Of a stretch of 64,000 bases of DNA, positions 1 through 11,757 are shown piece after piece. The position numbers were made by a program, and so were the translations under genes. The first letter of the stretch is position 1. Each line of letters starts with the position of its first letter. Under the pieces are notes generated by a model. The model saw only the letters and a program-made list of their open reading frames with translations. It was not told the DNA's origin and ran no database searches. Source of the stretch: Malaya genurostris (taxonomy: Eukaryota > Arthropoda > Insecta > Diptera > Culicidae); the NCBI RefSeq assembly GCF_030247185.1, contig NC_080571.1, positions 251,693,771 through 251,757,770 on the forward strand. Direction: 5' to 3'.

Positions 1-1450
1 CTTGAAAACAGAATATGTTTCTACACTTAGATTCCACACGGTAATAGCTATCCAACAAGCCATAGATTGTTAAAATCCGTCCATTTTCAACGGAGATATC
101 GACATTTTTGTATAAGTGACTTTCCCCCCTATTCCAGCAGTAGAAATTTTGAGCGCTGTGTGGCAAAGAAATGCTTAGGAGCAACATAAAACACGATTTT
201 TTATATTGTTACATACATTTGTTTCTAAGTACCCAAAAGACTGTGTACAGCATCTTTTTTCATGGCATTTTGCCTCGTACCGATTTTAGCACGGTTCGTT
301 TTTGGCAACATAATCGTTCGAATATGACATACGTAAACCAGATGATATCAGCATTTTCGAGTTGAAAGTAATTCAATAATTATATTGATTTAAACTACTT
401 ACAGCAATAAATGCTGGAAGAATAAAACTTCTATATACCCTACGACTCAGGTCGTCGAGATCAGCAAATGCGTGCGTGACAAATAATTTCACTCAATTTT
501 CTCGGAGATTGCTAAACCGTTTTCTCAGATTCATATGAAAAGTAGTAAACTCCCAAACAAGGTTCCTGAATTAAGTTTGGATCCGACTTCTGATTGCGGA
601 ACCACAGGATGATATGTGAAACGAAATTAAAATAATGCAATTAATTTTTCTCGTAGATGGCTGAACCGATCTAAGATTCAAATGAAATCTAAGAACCATC
701 TATGATTCAAATGAGAGGTCCTAAGATCCTATAAAACATCTTACTTTTTAGTCAGGCCCGACTTCTGGTTTAGAAGATACAGGGTGATTAGTATTAAAAT
801 GTCCATTTCACATGAATTTATCAGGTTTATCAGGTTTGCAGATTTGGATAGTCGATTATCAAATAAATTTATTTCAGTTTAAGCGGTCTTCGTTTTTGGA
901 TTCGGAATGTACCCCCAAATTTTAATTCACACTACAATTTCTCAAAAATGTATACACACTGCTCAGGTGAATTTAACTGATTTCGCCTACACCGATTTTA
1001 GAATTCCGGTTCCAGTATCAAATCGTTTCTCAAAGCTCAATCATTTTCTCAAAAAAGCCCAAATCGAACTTCAAAAACAAAAATTTAAGTTAAAGGACTT
1101 AAGGTCCCATACAAAATTGGTGAACTTTATCCGATTCTGGAATTACAGATGATGAGTTTTTAAAATTCATACCGATATAGAAAATGTAAATTGTTTGGCG
1201 TAATAATTTATGGCCATTCGAATCATTTTGGGTTATGCTAGTTCCTGAATACCGACTCTGGAAGTACCAAAAATAATGACGAAAAACTCTAAAGTGGAAC
1301 TTACTTCGACATCTCATGGAATATTAAAACGACGATTATTAAAATAATGTCATGAGAACTAAAACACCCAAGAATATCCATGCAAAAAACACATGCGGAG
1401 TGATAAAAAAAGGTATCATTTCACTGCTAGGTGGATTAATCACGTTTTTT
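1..1450 (+). repeat. Interspersed repeat family A, copy 1 (cut by window edge)
   Basis: This stretch matches, in the same order, 33300-34760 on the plus strand and 35919-37440 on the minus strand. Shared blocks include the segment beginning CTTGAAAACAGAATATG and the blocks near 560-620 and 1140-1260. It ends with AAAAAAGGTATCAT, then CACTGCTAGGTGGATTAATC near 1409-1450, a tail found at about ten places in the window. The 5' part with the TG microsatellite lies outside the window. No transposase is encoded, so it is a non-autonomous element of unknown class. The 81-codon ORF inside is discussed under rejected items. Confidence 0.75.
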
Positions 1451-2340
1451 TATATGTGTTGAACTTTTGATAATTTTTCGGATTTTCAATATTCAAAACT
1501 AACTTTGAAAAGGCCTACAAAAATTGCATCGAGTTCCACTTAGATTTTTTCTAATATTGTTAATTGCCAAAAAGTAAACAAAATAAAAATCCCAACAATT
1601 TGGTTAAATTGCGCGTGCAAGCATGAGCTTGTTTATGCGTGTTTACGCGCACTTTGTAGTAGATACTTAGGTAATAGAGGTAAATTTTACGTAGATAAAT
1701 CCAAAAAACTGTTTTCAAAAATAGTGAATATATCTTAAAAACGAATTTTCTACATTCTTTATATTTTCAGATAAAACACTTCAAATGTTTCTTTTTTCAA
1801 AATGAGATAGAAAAAAAATTTTGTGCGGAAAAAAAATTATTTTTATTCGAAATTGGTACTACCCCCTTAACAAAAATTAAGGTGCCACTTTCAAAAGAAG
1901 CGTAATATAATCTTGTAAAACTTCTTCGAAGACACGTTAGCTCTTAAAAATCAGTGAAAGTAAGTACAGACTTTCGACCGTCTTTTTCCAGTTTTGGACC
2001 ACTGCACCGTTCGGAAGCCAGTTTTTTCCGCATTTCTATTGTTTTTCTATAGAGAAATGCAAAAAAAAAATTTTACTATCTTAATTATTCAAGAGATATA
2101 ACATTTCTCAAACGTCTTTACCGGATGTACGATAGGAAACAAAATGTGTTTTTTCGAAGAGTGGTTCAAACGAACAAACAAATAGTTTGCATGTTTGAGT
2201 TTAGCCTCAATGATATACATTTTGTGAGGGCGCTCCATGCTGAAGTAAGATGTATTCACGTTAAAATTTTGCTTTAAGAGTGTGTGCGAAGCAGCAAAAC
2301 ACTTCAGCATTTCTATTTCCCTTGCACCATCAGCTTCGCA
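1451..2340. other. AT-rich stretch, no gene seen
   Basis: This is AT-rich sequence with short A and T runs. I see no coding sequence, no clear repeat boundary and no RNA gene. Confidence 0.5.
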
Positions 2341-5300
2341 CGAACCGCCACTGTAATATACTAAACTACGCTTTCAATTAACACAAATGGCCTTTGAACC
2401 AAAGTAAAACAACGACGTGGTCACTAACCAGAGGCTGCATTATCCGGATAGACAAAAGCACGCAGGAAACTAATCGAGAAATATGACGGAGATAATCCTT
2501 GATGGGAAACCGGCCGCCCATGGGAAAACAACGGCACCGGATTATCGCTGCCCGGTTTGCGTTACACTGCCAAGACGGGGAGTGTGTGTAAGACAACCGC
2601 ACGAAGACTTTACTTCCCATAAAGATGGTACTTATCATTTCTATTATGAGGACGGATTGTGTATCCGGATAAATATACGAACTTGAGCGAGACTGGCGTG
2701 GAGTGCTGTTGAGCTGTTCGATTTCCGTGCGGCAGTGGTGGTGGTGGTGTTGGTGGTGCCGACAGCCTATCCGTTCTGGTGCATGGTTGAATCCGGAAAT
2801 TGCTTGACCAACCATTAACGACGATAATGAAGACAAAGTATTGACCTGCAACCGGCAGTCATGGGGCAAAGAATGACTGAAGTTCGCCGGTTCTGGCTCC
2901 GGTAAGCAGAACGCTACAAAGGATTTCCACTGTATTAGGCTTCCTTGTGCCGGTATTGATTCGGCTTCGTTGAGATTTATGATTGCGTCATCAGAATCGC
3001 AGTATCACGTTCAGCATCAGATGGTCGGTGGTTTGAAGGGGATTTTAAATGAATTGGACGAGTATCGATTTCTGCAGCATATTTACTGTAAATTAGTTTG
3101 TGTTTGTTTGAGAACGTGCTTAATTTGCCAAATAACCGAATAATCAATCGATTGTACAAACAAAATTTCCCCATACAATCCAACCATTTGGGTTAGTGGG
3201 GCATCGAATTCGTACGCTGACTGCGCTTTACTAAATCCGGTTTCCACCTGAGCTGATCTCGCCAGTATTGTTTTCTATCATCTCATCAATCTAAAAGCTT
3301 TTTTTTCGCTCCATTCATTCCACGCTTTCAAATCCAACGAACAAAATCGAATGAAGAATGATGCTGTCGCGCGACTCGCTCACCAGGGATCTTTGCAATC
3401 CCACCGCCACCACCACCTGAAACCTGATTTTTTTTTCTCCATCATAACTGCAGAGTTGCATCTGTCACAGCGGCAGATGATTGTTATCGGGGCGTAAAAA
3501 TTCCAACCCTGTAACCAAGCTTCTTTTTTTTTTGTTCATTCGCAGTGTGGCTTGGTAAAAGGATCCGAGAAAATTTTCTGCCATACACAAAGCGATACAA
3601 AATAATCCACCGTGCCGGAAGATTATGCTTCGGCTGAAAAGTGCAACGGATTGTCGTTGGTTGAATGCACTTTTCACATTGGATTTTTCTACTTCTTTAA
3701 CCAATGTGGGATGAGATTTTCCGGATGTTGAGCCGCCAAAGTCGGAAACCGAGTTATTCTATCATTCAATTCAATTTTATATTGTTTTGAGTTCCACCTC
3801 CCCACTTCGTAACCCACATTCGAGTTGACCTGTTCACGTGCAATGGCGCTAGCGAAGAAGCGCCACTAAAATCGGAAGGTCATCGACAGTAGCCACGATT
3901 CGCAAAAAACAAAGTCAAAGTACGTAATTACTCTGCGGCCGGGATCCGTCTTGTGCCATCCTGTCTTTACGATTCCCTGGCGCGATTCGGTCATTCATTT
4001 CGTACCGATTTTTGCCCCCTACTCTGGGAGTTTCGCTTTTGTTCCTATGCGCTACCGAAATCCAGAAATCCATTCTAGGTTACTGCTATCTGCGACCCGG
4101 ACAGCTGCTACTGGTCAGTTAGCATACTTTCGCCATAACCGCAAACTGCGCTCACTCTCCGTTCCGATAAATTAAATTATTGCACAAACGTGAAAAATAT
4201 TCACAGTGCCCGCTTAACTCCCTGTTCGGTTAGTTCATGTGTGCTGAAAATGGTGGTGGTGGTGAGAGTGGGGTGTCCTTTCTCGGAACGAACAAAAAGA
4301 GGGGCGTTCAGGTAATGTTTCAATTGTTCAGTGTTCTGTTGAACCTTAGAACTATGGTAATCTGTTTGTCATAATGGTCTGCAACACAATAACTCCGGAA
4401 CGGCTATAATTAGCTCTTTCCTTTCAGTAGGCGACTTCCCAAAATCAAAATGTTGAATGTTTGAATTCAACGCATCTCTAGGAATACTCCATTTTCGGCC
4501 ACTACCCGAACGACAGACAATAAGATAAGCTCAACGATGCTTACATAAATTGCTTTCGAGCGACCATCTCTGCGGAATATAGAAAATGGAAACTGTAACC
4601 AGTTTGCAACACGTTTCTGATCCCTGGTGCTATGCCCCAGTGTGTGTGTGTGTGTCTGTGTGTGTATATCGGCAGTTTGTGGCTAGCACAAGTCAACGAA
4701 AGCGGCCGCCATGGCTTTCCGTGCGTGTTTTGAGGCTTCCCAGAGTGCTGATGAGCAAAAAGCTGAACGACCGACGATGTGAGGACGCGATAGTTTGGTG
4801 ACCAGGGAAGTATGAACCAGTTAACGATGTTCGCTGGCCATTGTGCTTTAATGCCTTCGCCATTCCTCACACGCTCTTTTCGCGCTGACTGAGGTTGTCA
4901 TGAAGTCCACCTAGGATTAGCACATTTGTCAAGGTTGCACGACACTAAGGGAGGGGGGAATAATGGTTCGCACCAAGCGGACCCATCGAACAACCAGAGT
5001 GTCAACCGGAGAGTTCCCTGCTATAGTGCCTTTAAAGTACGGTCGGTAAGGTCATTGTGAGCAATTTGCCAGCTGCTATACCCTGTAGAACCGACGGTCC
5101 TGTCACTTTCTCCGGCAGTTTCCACTGCTTAAGCCAGGCGGACTGTCGCTCCACTGTTTGCAGTAGTAATTTAATCATCAACCTCTACGGATCCGTCTGA
5201 CGTTATGCAGATTTTTTTTTGTTGTTATCTTCAAACACCTTTGGAAGTTTCTCACAGTAGATAGATTCCAGGCACGTTTTGGACTTGATATATGTAGCAA

Positions 5301-5552
5301 CTGTCCCAACCCAGGGACCCAAACCGAGCTGAGTATTGATGTACGTGTGTAAATTCAGTGCGAATCCTAAACTAATAAACTAATTAGCTTTCATAGTTAT
5401 TATCAAAGCAGATCAAGTTCGCATGGCTTGTTGCGATAAATGCTGAGAGGGTTTACAATCAGTTTTTTTACCTATCTTATATACACCAAAACCTCCATTT
5501 CCGAGCTAAACGGGGGTTCTGAAATTGAGTAAAACACTTGTAGTAGGTTACG
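2341..5552. other. Single-copy-like, GC-richer island without recognisable gene
   Basis: Base composition is more balanced than the flanking repeats and I find no second copy in the window. Several medium ORFs exist, for example 2483-2686 plus (ATG start) and 2378-2869 minus (no ATG), but none has a recognisable domain. It could be intron, intergenic or regulatory DNA of a host gene. Short GGT-rich runs occur near 2733-2757 and 4249-4262. Confidence 0.4.
4641..4666. repeat. (TG)n microsatellite
   Basis: An alternating TG tract interrupted once by CTG, followed by TATATC. It lies in the single-copy-like island. Confidence 0.9.
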
Positions 5553-5617
5553 TTAGGTTGATGTCAGAGTGAATGCGGAACGCGATGCGAAGCAAAGCTA
5601 ATCAATGCAATGTACTG

Positions 5618-6232
5618 TTTTTTTTTCAGATATATTTTATTAAGGCACAATCTGTTAAAGTTTATGATGCCAAGGGCTTGTCCCTGTGGGTCCTCAGGAA
5701 ACACTCTTGAAGATCCGGCGTGTGTCCCTCATCGATTGGAGTGGTTCTTCGTGGCGGTGGTGATGGAAACATGGGAATAATTCTCGTGACATGGAAACAT
5801 TTCAAAGGTTGCCGTATTCTTTTGTGGGTAAACACCGCGGTAAACACCCCCGGGTTACAAGAACCCGGCGGGTGGCCCGCATGTTGACTGGGGCGGCTTT
5901 CCGTGTGCGTTTATAATGATGTTGCCGAAGAGAATGAAAAAAAAAAACATGGTGAAGTAAATGTTGTGGAAAACGGAGTGGAAAAAAGGGTATGGGAACG
6001 AATGACTAAAAACGACAAAGATCTAATTAGTTTACATCGAGATGGTGAAGAGACGGGGGAAGGGATATGCGAAAAAGTTAGTGACAGCAAGAAGATCTTG
6101 TTAGTTTCGATAAAGATGGTAGACAGGCAGGGGATCGGGAGAATCGAGCGGATGTTAGTGCCGAACCTGTAGGTGAAGATTATTCTTAACCTCGCCAAGG
6201 AAAGGAGAACTTTCTATGCCAGATGCAACGGA
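5618..6232 (-). other. 3' UTR and A tail of the I-clade element
   Basis: This lies between the ORF2 stop and the A tail on the minus strand. An AATAAA-type signal (TTATT on the plus strand near 5636-5642) sits just before the A run. The ORFs crossing it on both strands have no domain and are not supported. Confidence 0.65.
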
Positions 6233-8073
6233 TCACACTTGTATATTTATGTGTTTAAGGTACTTGTATATGAGCATTATATATGAAATATCCCGATTTG
6301 CCAACACATCTCGAACAGGTACATCAGGTGGTCTACCTCGGGCCCTGAGGGAGTCCTTCAATAAAGACCTGGCGTCACGATACTCCGTACACGTCCACAC
6401 GATATGCTCGATGTCCTGATAACCGTTACCACAAGCGCAGAGACCGCTCTCTGCGAGCCCAATACGCCGGAGATGCGCGTTGAATGTGTAGTGATTGGAC
6501 ATGAGCCGAGACATCACGCGAATGAAATCGCGACTCACGTTCATCCCCCTGAACCAAGGTTTCGTCGATACCCTAGGGATAATGGAATGCAGCCATCGTC
6601 CCAGTTCGCCATTGCTCCATGAAGTTTGCCAACTTTCGAGAGTTTTCTGACGAGAAATACTGAAAAATTCATTGAAGCAGATTGGTCTTTCATAAATATC
6701 ACCTTCCAATGCGCCCACTTTAGCCAATGAGTCTGCCTTTTCATTGCCCGGAATGGAACAATGCGAAGGGACCCAGACTAACGATATTGAATAAGACCGT
6801 CCAGATAAAGTTCTCAAGTGTTCCCGTATTTTCCCCAGAAAATATGGGGGATACTTTCCTGGCTTCATTGCCCGGAGAGCTTCTATAGAGCTTAGACTGT
6901 CCGTGATGATGAAGTAATGGTCTTTGGGCAAGGTTTCAATAATCTCGAGGGTGTACTGAATGGCAGCTAATTCTGCGACGTAAACTGAAGCCGGATCACT
7001 GAGTTTGTACGAAGCGGTGATGTTCTGATTAAAGATACCGAAGCCTGTGGACTCGTTGATGTTTGATCCGTCAGTGTAAAACAATTTTTCACAGTTGACT
7101 GTTCTAAGTTTGTTATAAAAAATATTAGGGGCTACTTGAGGGCGTATGTGATCCGGAATTCCACGAATCTCTTCTTTCATGGATGTGTCGAAAAACACAG
7201 TAGAATCAGAAGTATCCAAGAAATGAGCACGGTTGGAAACAAACGAAGAAGGATTAATATTCTGAGCCATGTAATCAAAATACAAGGACATAAAACGGGT
7301 CTGAGAATTGAGCTCGACAAGCCTTTCGAAGTTTTCAATCACCATCGGATTCAAGATGTCGCATCGGATTAGCAATCGATATGAGAGATCCCAGAACCGG
7401 TTTTTCAATGGGAGAACACCCGCCAGCACTTCGAGGCTCATCGTATGAGTCGATTGCATGCAACCCAAGGCAATACGCAAACAACGATACTGAATTCTTT
7501 CCAGCATGATGAAATGAGTGTTCGCCGCGGATCGGAAGCAAAAGCATCCGTATTCCATCACGGACAATATCGTTGTTTGGTACAGCCTGATCAGGTCTCC
7601 TGGATGGGCACCCCACCACGACCCGGTTATTGTACGAAGAAAGTTGATTTTTTGTTGGCATTTTCTTTTCAGATACCTAATGTGACATCCCCAGGTGCCT
7701 TTGGAGTCGAACCAGACCCCGAGATATTTAAATGTGAAGGCCTGAGCTATGGTTTCACCCCTTAGTTGAAGCTGTAATTGGGCTGGCTCTTGCTTCCTTG
7801 AAAATACAACCAGCTCAGTTTTCTCCGTAGAGAATTCAATACCCATTTGAATAGCCCATGCGGATAAGTTGGCAAGAGTATCTTGTAACGGTCCTTGCAG
7901 ATTGCCAGCTTTGGGTCCTATAATGGACACAACGCTGTCGTCGGCAAGTTGTCTTAGCGTGCAAGATGTGTTTATACATTTGTCGATGTCGTTTACGTAA
8001 AAATTGTATAAAAGGGGGCTTAAACATGAGCCCTGAGGAAGACCCATGTAACTGAATCGTATTGTCGACAATC
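6233..8073 (-). pseudogene. ORF2 C-terminal part: reverse transcriptase, RNase H, Cys-rich tail
   Basis: This is the second half of the I-clade ORF2, in a different frame from the first half. From its first codon (a TTG, not a true start) it gives RT block SYMGLPQGSCLSPLLYNF, then the catalytic LADDSV at about residue 43, then the RT thumb. An RNase H domain follows with all four acidic positions visible: D334 in FYTDGSN, E367 in VAELAAI, D391 in ITDSLSS and D447 in NEKADSLAK. A Cys/His cluster (CACG...HIVWTC) lies near the end. The RT box has Leu where Tyr or Phe is usual before ADD. The break with the upstream half falls in the codons after EQGD near 8070-8075 and is consistent with loss of one base. 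Product, if intact: RNA-directed DNA polymerase with RNase H acting at the genomic target. Confidence 0.9.
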
Positions 8074-9912
8074 ACCCTGTTCAAAATGCATGTGTTTCTC
8101 GAACAATAGATTATATAAAAAGTTATTCAAAACTGGTGAAAGACCATGCTGATGCAACTTCTCAGATAGAATTTTTATAGAAACTGAATCGAAAGCCCCC
8201 TTGATGTCAAGGAAAACAGATTCCATTTGTTCTTTACGAGCAAATGCCATTTGAATTTCGGTTGAGAGTAACGCAAGACAATCGTTCGTTCCTTTGCCCC
8301 TGCGGAAACCGAATTGTGTATCTGAAAGTAAGCCATTAGTCTCGACCCAAGTATCTAAACGAAAGAGAATCATTTTTTCGAACAATTTCCGGATACAGGA
8401 AAGCATAGCAATCGGCCGATACGAATTGTGGTTAGAGACTGGTTTCCCTGGTTTTTGGATAGCGATAACTCTCACTTGTCTCCAGTCATGTGGCACAATA
8501 TTACCCTCTAGGAACTTGTTGAATAAATTCAATAAGCGCCTTTTGGCAGAGACAGGCAAATTTTTCAACAAGTTGAATTTAATTCTGTCTAGCCCTGGGG
8601 CTTTATTGTTACACGACAAGAGCGCAAGTGAGAACTCCATCATCGTAAACGGTGTTTCGTTTATGTTCGATGTCGCGACGCGGGTGATCTTCTCTTCCGG
8701 AACAGAGTCGGGGCATACCTTTTTCGCGAAGTCGAATATCCAGCGATTTGAATATTCCTTACATTCATTCGTATTATTTCGATTGCGCATTCGTCGGGCG
8801 GTGTTCCATAGAGTGCTCATTGATGTTTCTTTTGTTAGTCCATCCACGAATCGACGCCAGTAACCACGTTTTTTAGCTTTAATCAAACTTTTCATTTTAA
8901 TTTCTAGCGCCGCGTATTCGCGATAATTATCCGGTGTTCCATATTTCCTAAAATTTTTATACGCTGAGAACTTTTCTGCGTTAAGTTCTGAGCACTCTTT
9001 GTCCCACCATGGGTTTGGAGTACGAATGTTAGTTTTTGTGCCAGGTACACGTTTCGTCTGAGCTTGAATCGCGGTTTCGAGTATTAAGCCAGCCAAAAAC
9101 GTGTATTCATCGTTCGGAGGAAGCTCTTGAGTAAATTCGATCTTCTCGGATATCGAGGACGCGTAGCTTTTCCAATCAATGATTCGTGTGAGGTCATACG
9201 AAACATTGATTGTCTCCGATGGTCTTACACCGCTGTTGATTGAAATTACGATAGGCAGGTGATCGCTACCGTGAGGATCATTGATCACATTCCACTTGCA
9301 ATCTAATCGTAGAGAAGTCGAGCAAAGGGATAAATCCAGCGCACTTGGCCTTGCTGGTGGTGCAGGATTCCGTGTCATTTCTCCCGTATTCAAAATTGTC
9401 ATATTGAAGTTGTCGCAGATATCATGGATCATAGTTGATCTGTTATCGTCGTGAAGACAGTCCCATCCCGTACCGTGTGAGTTAAAGTCTCCTAAAACCA
9501 ACGTCGGTGCAGGAAAGAGTTCTATGATATCACCAAGCCGTCGGTGCCCGACCGAGGTTCTAGGAGGAATATATATAGAAGCAATGCAAAGATCTTTACC
9601 TTTGATTCTAGCTTGACATGCGACTACTTCAATGCCTGGAGTCAGAGGGAGGTTAATTCTATAGAACGAATAGCACTTTCTGATCCCTAAAAGTACTCCT
9701 CCGTAGAGGTTTTCTCGATCCAAGCGTATTATATTAAAATCGTGGAAGGTAAGGGGTACCTGAGAAGTTAACCAAGTTTCGCATAATGCAAATGCATCAC
9801 ATTGTAGGTTTCTTATTAGCATTTTGAAGGAATCTATTTTAGAGATAATACTTCTACTGTTCCACTGTAAAACAGTAATCGAATCCATGACCTCGTTCGA
9901 AAAATTAGCCAT
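8074..9912 (-). pseudogene. ORF2 N-terminal part: APE endonuclease and RT fingers/palm
   Basis: It starts with ATG at 9912, overlapping the ORF1 stop by 8 bases (ATGGCTAA). The apurinic-type endonuclease fills about residues 10-225: QWN at 16-18, CETWLTS at 44-50, GDFNSHG at 141-147 and SDHLPI at 216-221. The RT domain begins near residue 430, with KAPGLD, SYRPIAMLS, QFGFRRGKG and the first catalytic aspartate in FLDIKGAFD. The frame is then lost after FEQGD near 8074; the reading continues out of frame to 8020 and stops. It would nick the genomic target and begin reverse transcription, but the frameshift prevents a complete protein. Confidence 0.9.
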
Positions 9913-11254
9913 CGAAGGATACGATTGCTGAAAGAAGGGGCCATTTTGCAGTCAACTGCATCAAAAACGTTTTAACTACTGGAATAAAAGTCATCAAAAG
10001 ACTCTTAAGGGGGTCAGAAATGTTGAAGGTAGAGAATATGAAGTCCACAATGTCAGTGAATTTTACAAGTCCAGCACATGGTATGTTCTTTGGCTCCTTG
10101 GGAGTTTTTGGTGTTCCCGGAAGTGCTGGGTATTCTTTTTCGCATTGTAGGTCTCCGGAACTAGAAGCTTTTGGCTTTGTATTTTTGTTTTTTCCACCAG
10201 CACTCCCTGTTGATGTTATTTTTGGAGGGCCCTTAAGAGATACCTTCGAACCCTTGCTAGGAAGCTTAGGAGATGATATGTTTCTCCTTTTCCTAGAACT
10301 TTGAGGGACAGTTGAAGATGTACCTTCGAGAGGATCATCAGAGTCGCACTCGTCCGTTGACAAGCAAGTGTAGAGATTTGTTGATTATCTCGGTGGTGTA
10401 ACATTTTTCAGTATTTCTGCGAAAGAGCGCTGTGAGCGTTGCTTGAGGGATTGCTTCAAGTGATCTCCTCGTAATTTATACGTTGGACATGCTGGGAGAT
10501 CATGCGGACCTGTGTTACAGTAAAGACACTTTTCAATGTTTTTTTCACAAGTGCCACTCGCATGACTCCCTCCGCACTTCGAACAGCGGGGCCGATTTCC
10601 ACAATGGGAAGCTGTGTGTCCTAGCTGTTGACAACTAGTGCAATTCATTACCCGTGGTACGAAAAGTCGTACAGGCAGACGAACCCTGTCCAAGAGAACG
10701 AACTTCGGCAAAGCCGAGCCGGAGAAGGTCACCCGATACGAGTCCGAGTGGGGATAAGACTTTGTCCCATCCGCGGCGATCGATACTGAATGCAAACGTT
10801 TGCAGTCCAGTATCTTGACATTCTTAAGCAAGGGATCTTTAAAACATCCAACCCCATGTTTGAGAATGTCCTCGCATGTCAGACTTGGATCTGTGATCAC
10901 TCCGTCTATCTCGACTTCGCGAGCTGGTATGTAAACACGGTAGTCCCGCGTAAAGTGCTTGTTTCGAGCGATCTCATTAGCCTGCTTCAAACTGGTTAAC
11001 GAGACCCTGAGCTTATCCGAGCGAACTTTCAATATATTTTGCACGGTTGTATATTGTGACGTCAGGTCTTTAGAAATTTGCAATAAATTAAGTGGTTTTT
11101 CTATGGTCCGGAAATAAACCACATAAAGGCCAGCCGAGATCGAGGGTTCATCGGGATACTGTTTAACTCGGGTAGTCTTATTGTTTGGAGCAGATTTTGA
11201 ATCTGTCTCCATTGTATCAGCGGGGGGAAGGGTACTATCAGAAGGACTTGTCAT
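9905..11254 (-). pseudogene. ORF1 (gag-like, zinc knuckles) with one in-frame stop
   Basis: The ATG at 11254 opens a frame of 289 codons ending in TAA at 10385-10387. The same frame continues without further stops to TAA at 9905-9907, so ORF1 is one ~450-codon gene broken by a single nonsense change. The N-terminal ~200 residues lack a named motif. Near residues 210-260 there are Cys/His clusters of the knuckle type: CTSCQQLGHTASHC, CSKCGGSHASGTC and CLYCNTGPHDLPAC. The part beyond the stop is Ser/Lys/Pro-rich and ends in a hydrophobic segment. ORF1 proteins of this class bind their own RNA and form ribonucleoprotein particles. The stop overlaps the ORF2 start. Confidence 0.88.
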
Positions 11255-11624
11255 AGCGCGGCTGATTCTCCGCGCGAATTATAGAGGGTAATCAGAGTAG
11301 AGATATACGATAAAAAGTAATGAAGGGAAAAAAAACACTATACTCAACGGATAATTTGTGGCAAAACTCGGCCGCTGGGGCCACAAGTTGATTAGTTGTG
11401 CCTCCGTGTGCAAAAAACCTCTGAGAGGAAAAAGCACCAGTCCACTGTTTCACTTTAAATGTCTGATCCAAACGTCCAAGCAGCACTAGCCTACGGCACT
11501 TGCCACGCCGTCAACAACGATGGGTAATTGCACGAGACTTTCCAATATTTTATGAACAAACGAAAAAATGACACGTGAAGAAAATTTTCCTGACTGTTCA
11601 AGCACCAAGCCTACTGAGCAACAT
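11255..11624 (-). other. 5' UTR / internal promoter region of the I-clade element
   Basis: This is 370 bp between the inferred 5' end (next to the split target-site duplication) and the ORF1 ATG. Elements of this type carry their promoter inside the 5' UTR; I do not recognise a specific motif. The exact 5' base is uncertain by a few positions. Confidence 0.5.
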
Positions 11625-11630
11625 AATGTA

Positions 11631-11757
11631 CACTGGGGTCTCTTTTTACGCGTTTTTTTTTATGCGGTTTCTTTTTACGCGGCTTTTTTTACGCGGATTT
11701 CCGAAGTTACGCGGTTTTTTTTTACGCGGATTTCTGAAGTTACGCAATCATTCCGTC
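11631..11757. repeat. Left TIR and ACGCGG subterminal repeats of the pogo element
   Basis: The 22-bp TIR is followed by repeated blocks of the form TTTTTACGCGGATTTCNGAAG and TTACGCGG up to about 11745. Subterminal repeats like these usually serve as extra transposase-binding sites. Confidence 0.8.

Larger units (their letters stand above)
5618..11624 (-). mobile_element. I-clade (MosquI-like) non-LTR retrotransposon, near full length
   Basis: Read on the minus strand it has a 5' UTR (11255-11624), a gag-like ORF1 (9905-11254), ORF2 with endonuclease, reverse transcriptase and RNase H (6233-9912), a ~0.6-kb 3' UTR and a short A tail (T run at 5618-5626). The 9-10 bp repeat AATGTACTG lies directly left of the tail (5609-5617) and again at the 5' end, where it is split by the pogo element (11625-11630 plus 15195-15199). 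This is the signature of target-primed insertion. One in-frame stop in ORF1 and one frameshift in ORF2 make this copy non-autonomous. RNase H plus ORF1 zinc knuckles favour the I clade; LOA is the alternative. Confidence 0.85.

Noticed and set aside
907..1152. ORF of ~80 codons conserved in two family A copies (907-1152 plus and 36292-36531 minus, both beginning MYPQILI)
   Set aside because: Comparing codons, I count roughly eight replacement and three silent differences plus a length change, which is neutral drift. The third copy (near 34095) is disrupted. It is shared repeat ancestry, not a gene.
2378..2869. 163-codon minus-strand frame in a single-copy-like region
   Set aside because: It starts at a TTG, has a His run from a GGT-repeat on the other strand, and has no domain or splice context.
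5662..6198. Several ORFs on both strands within the I-clade 3' UTR
   Set aside because: They overlap each other in low-complexity purine-rich DNA and lie between the ORF2 stop and the A tail.
8294..8863. 189-codon plus-strand frame antisense to the reverse transcriptase
   Set aside because: It is a mirror of the conserved ORF2 on the other strand and has no motif of its own.
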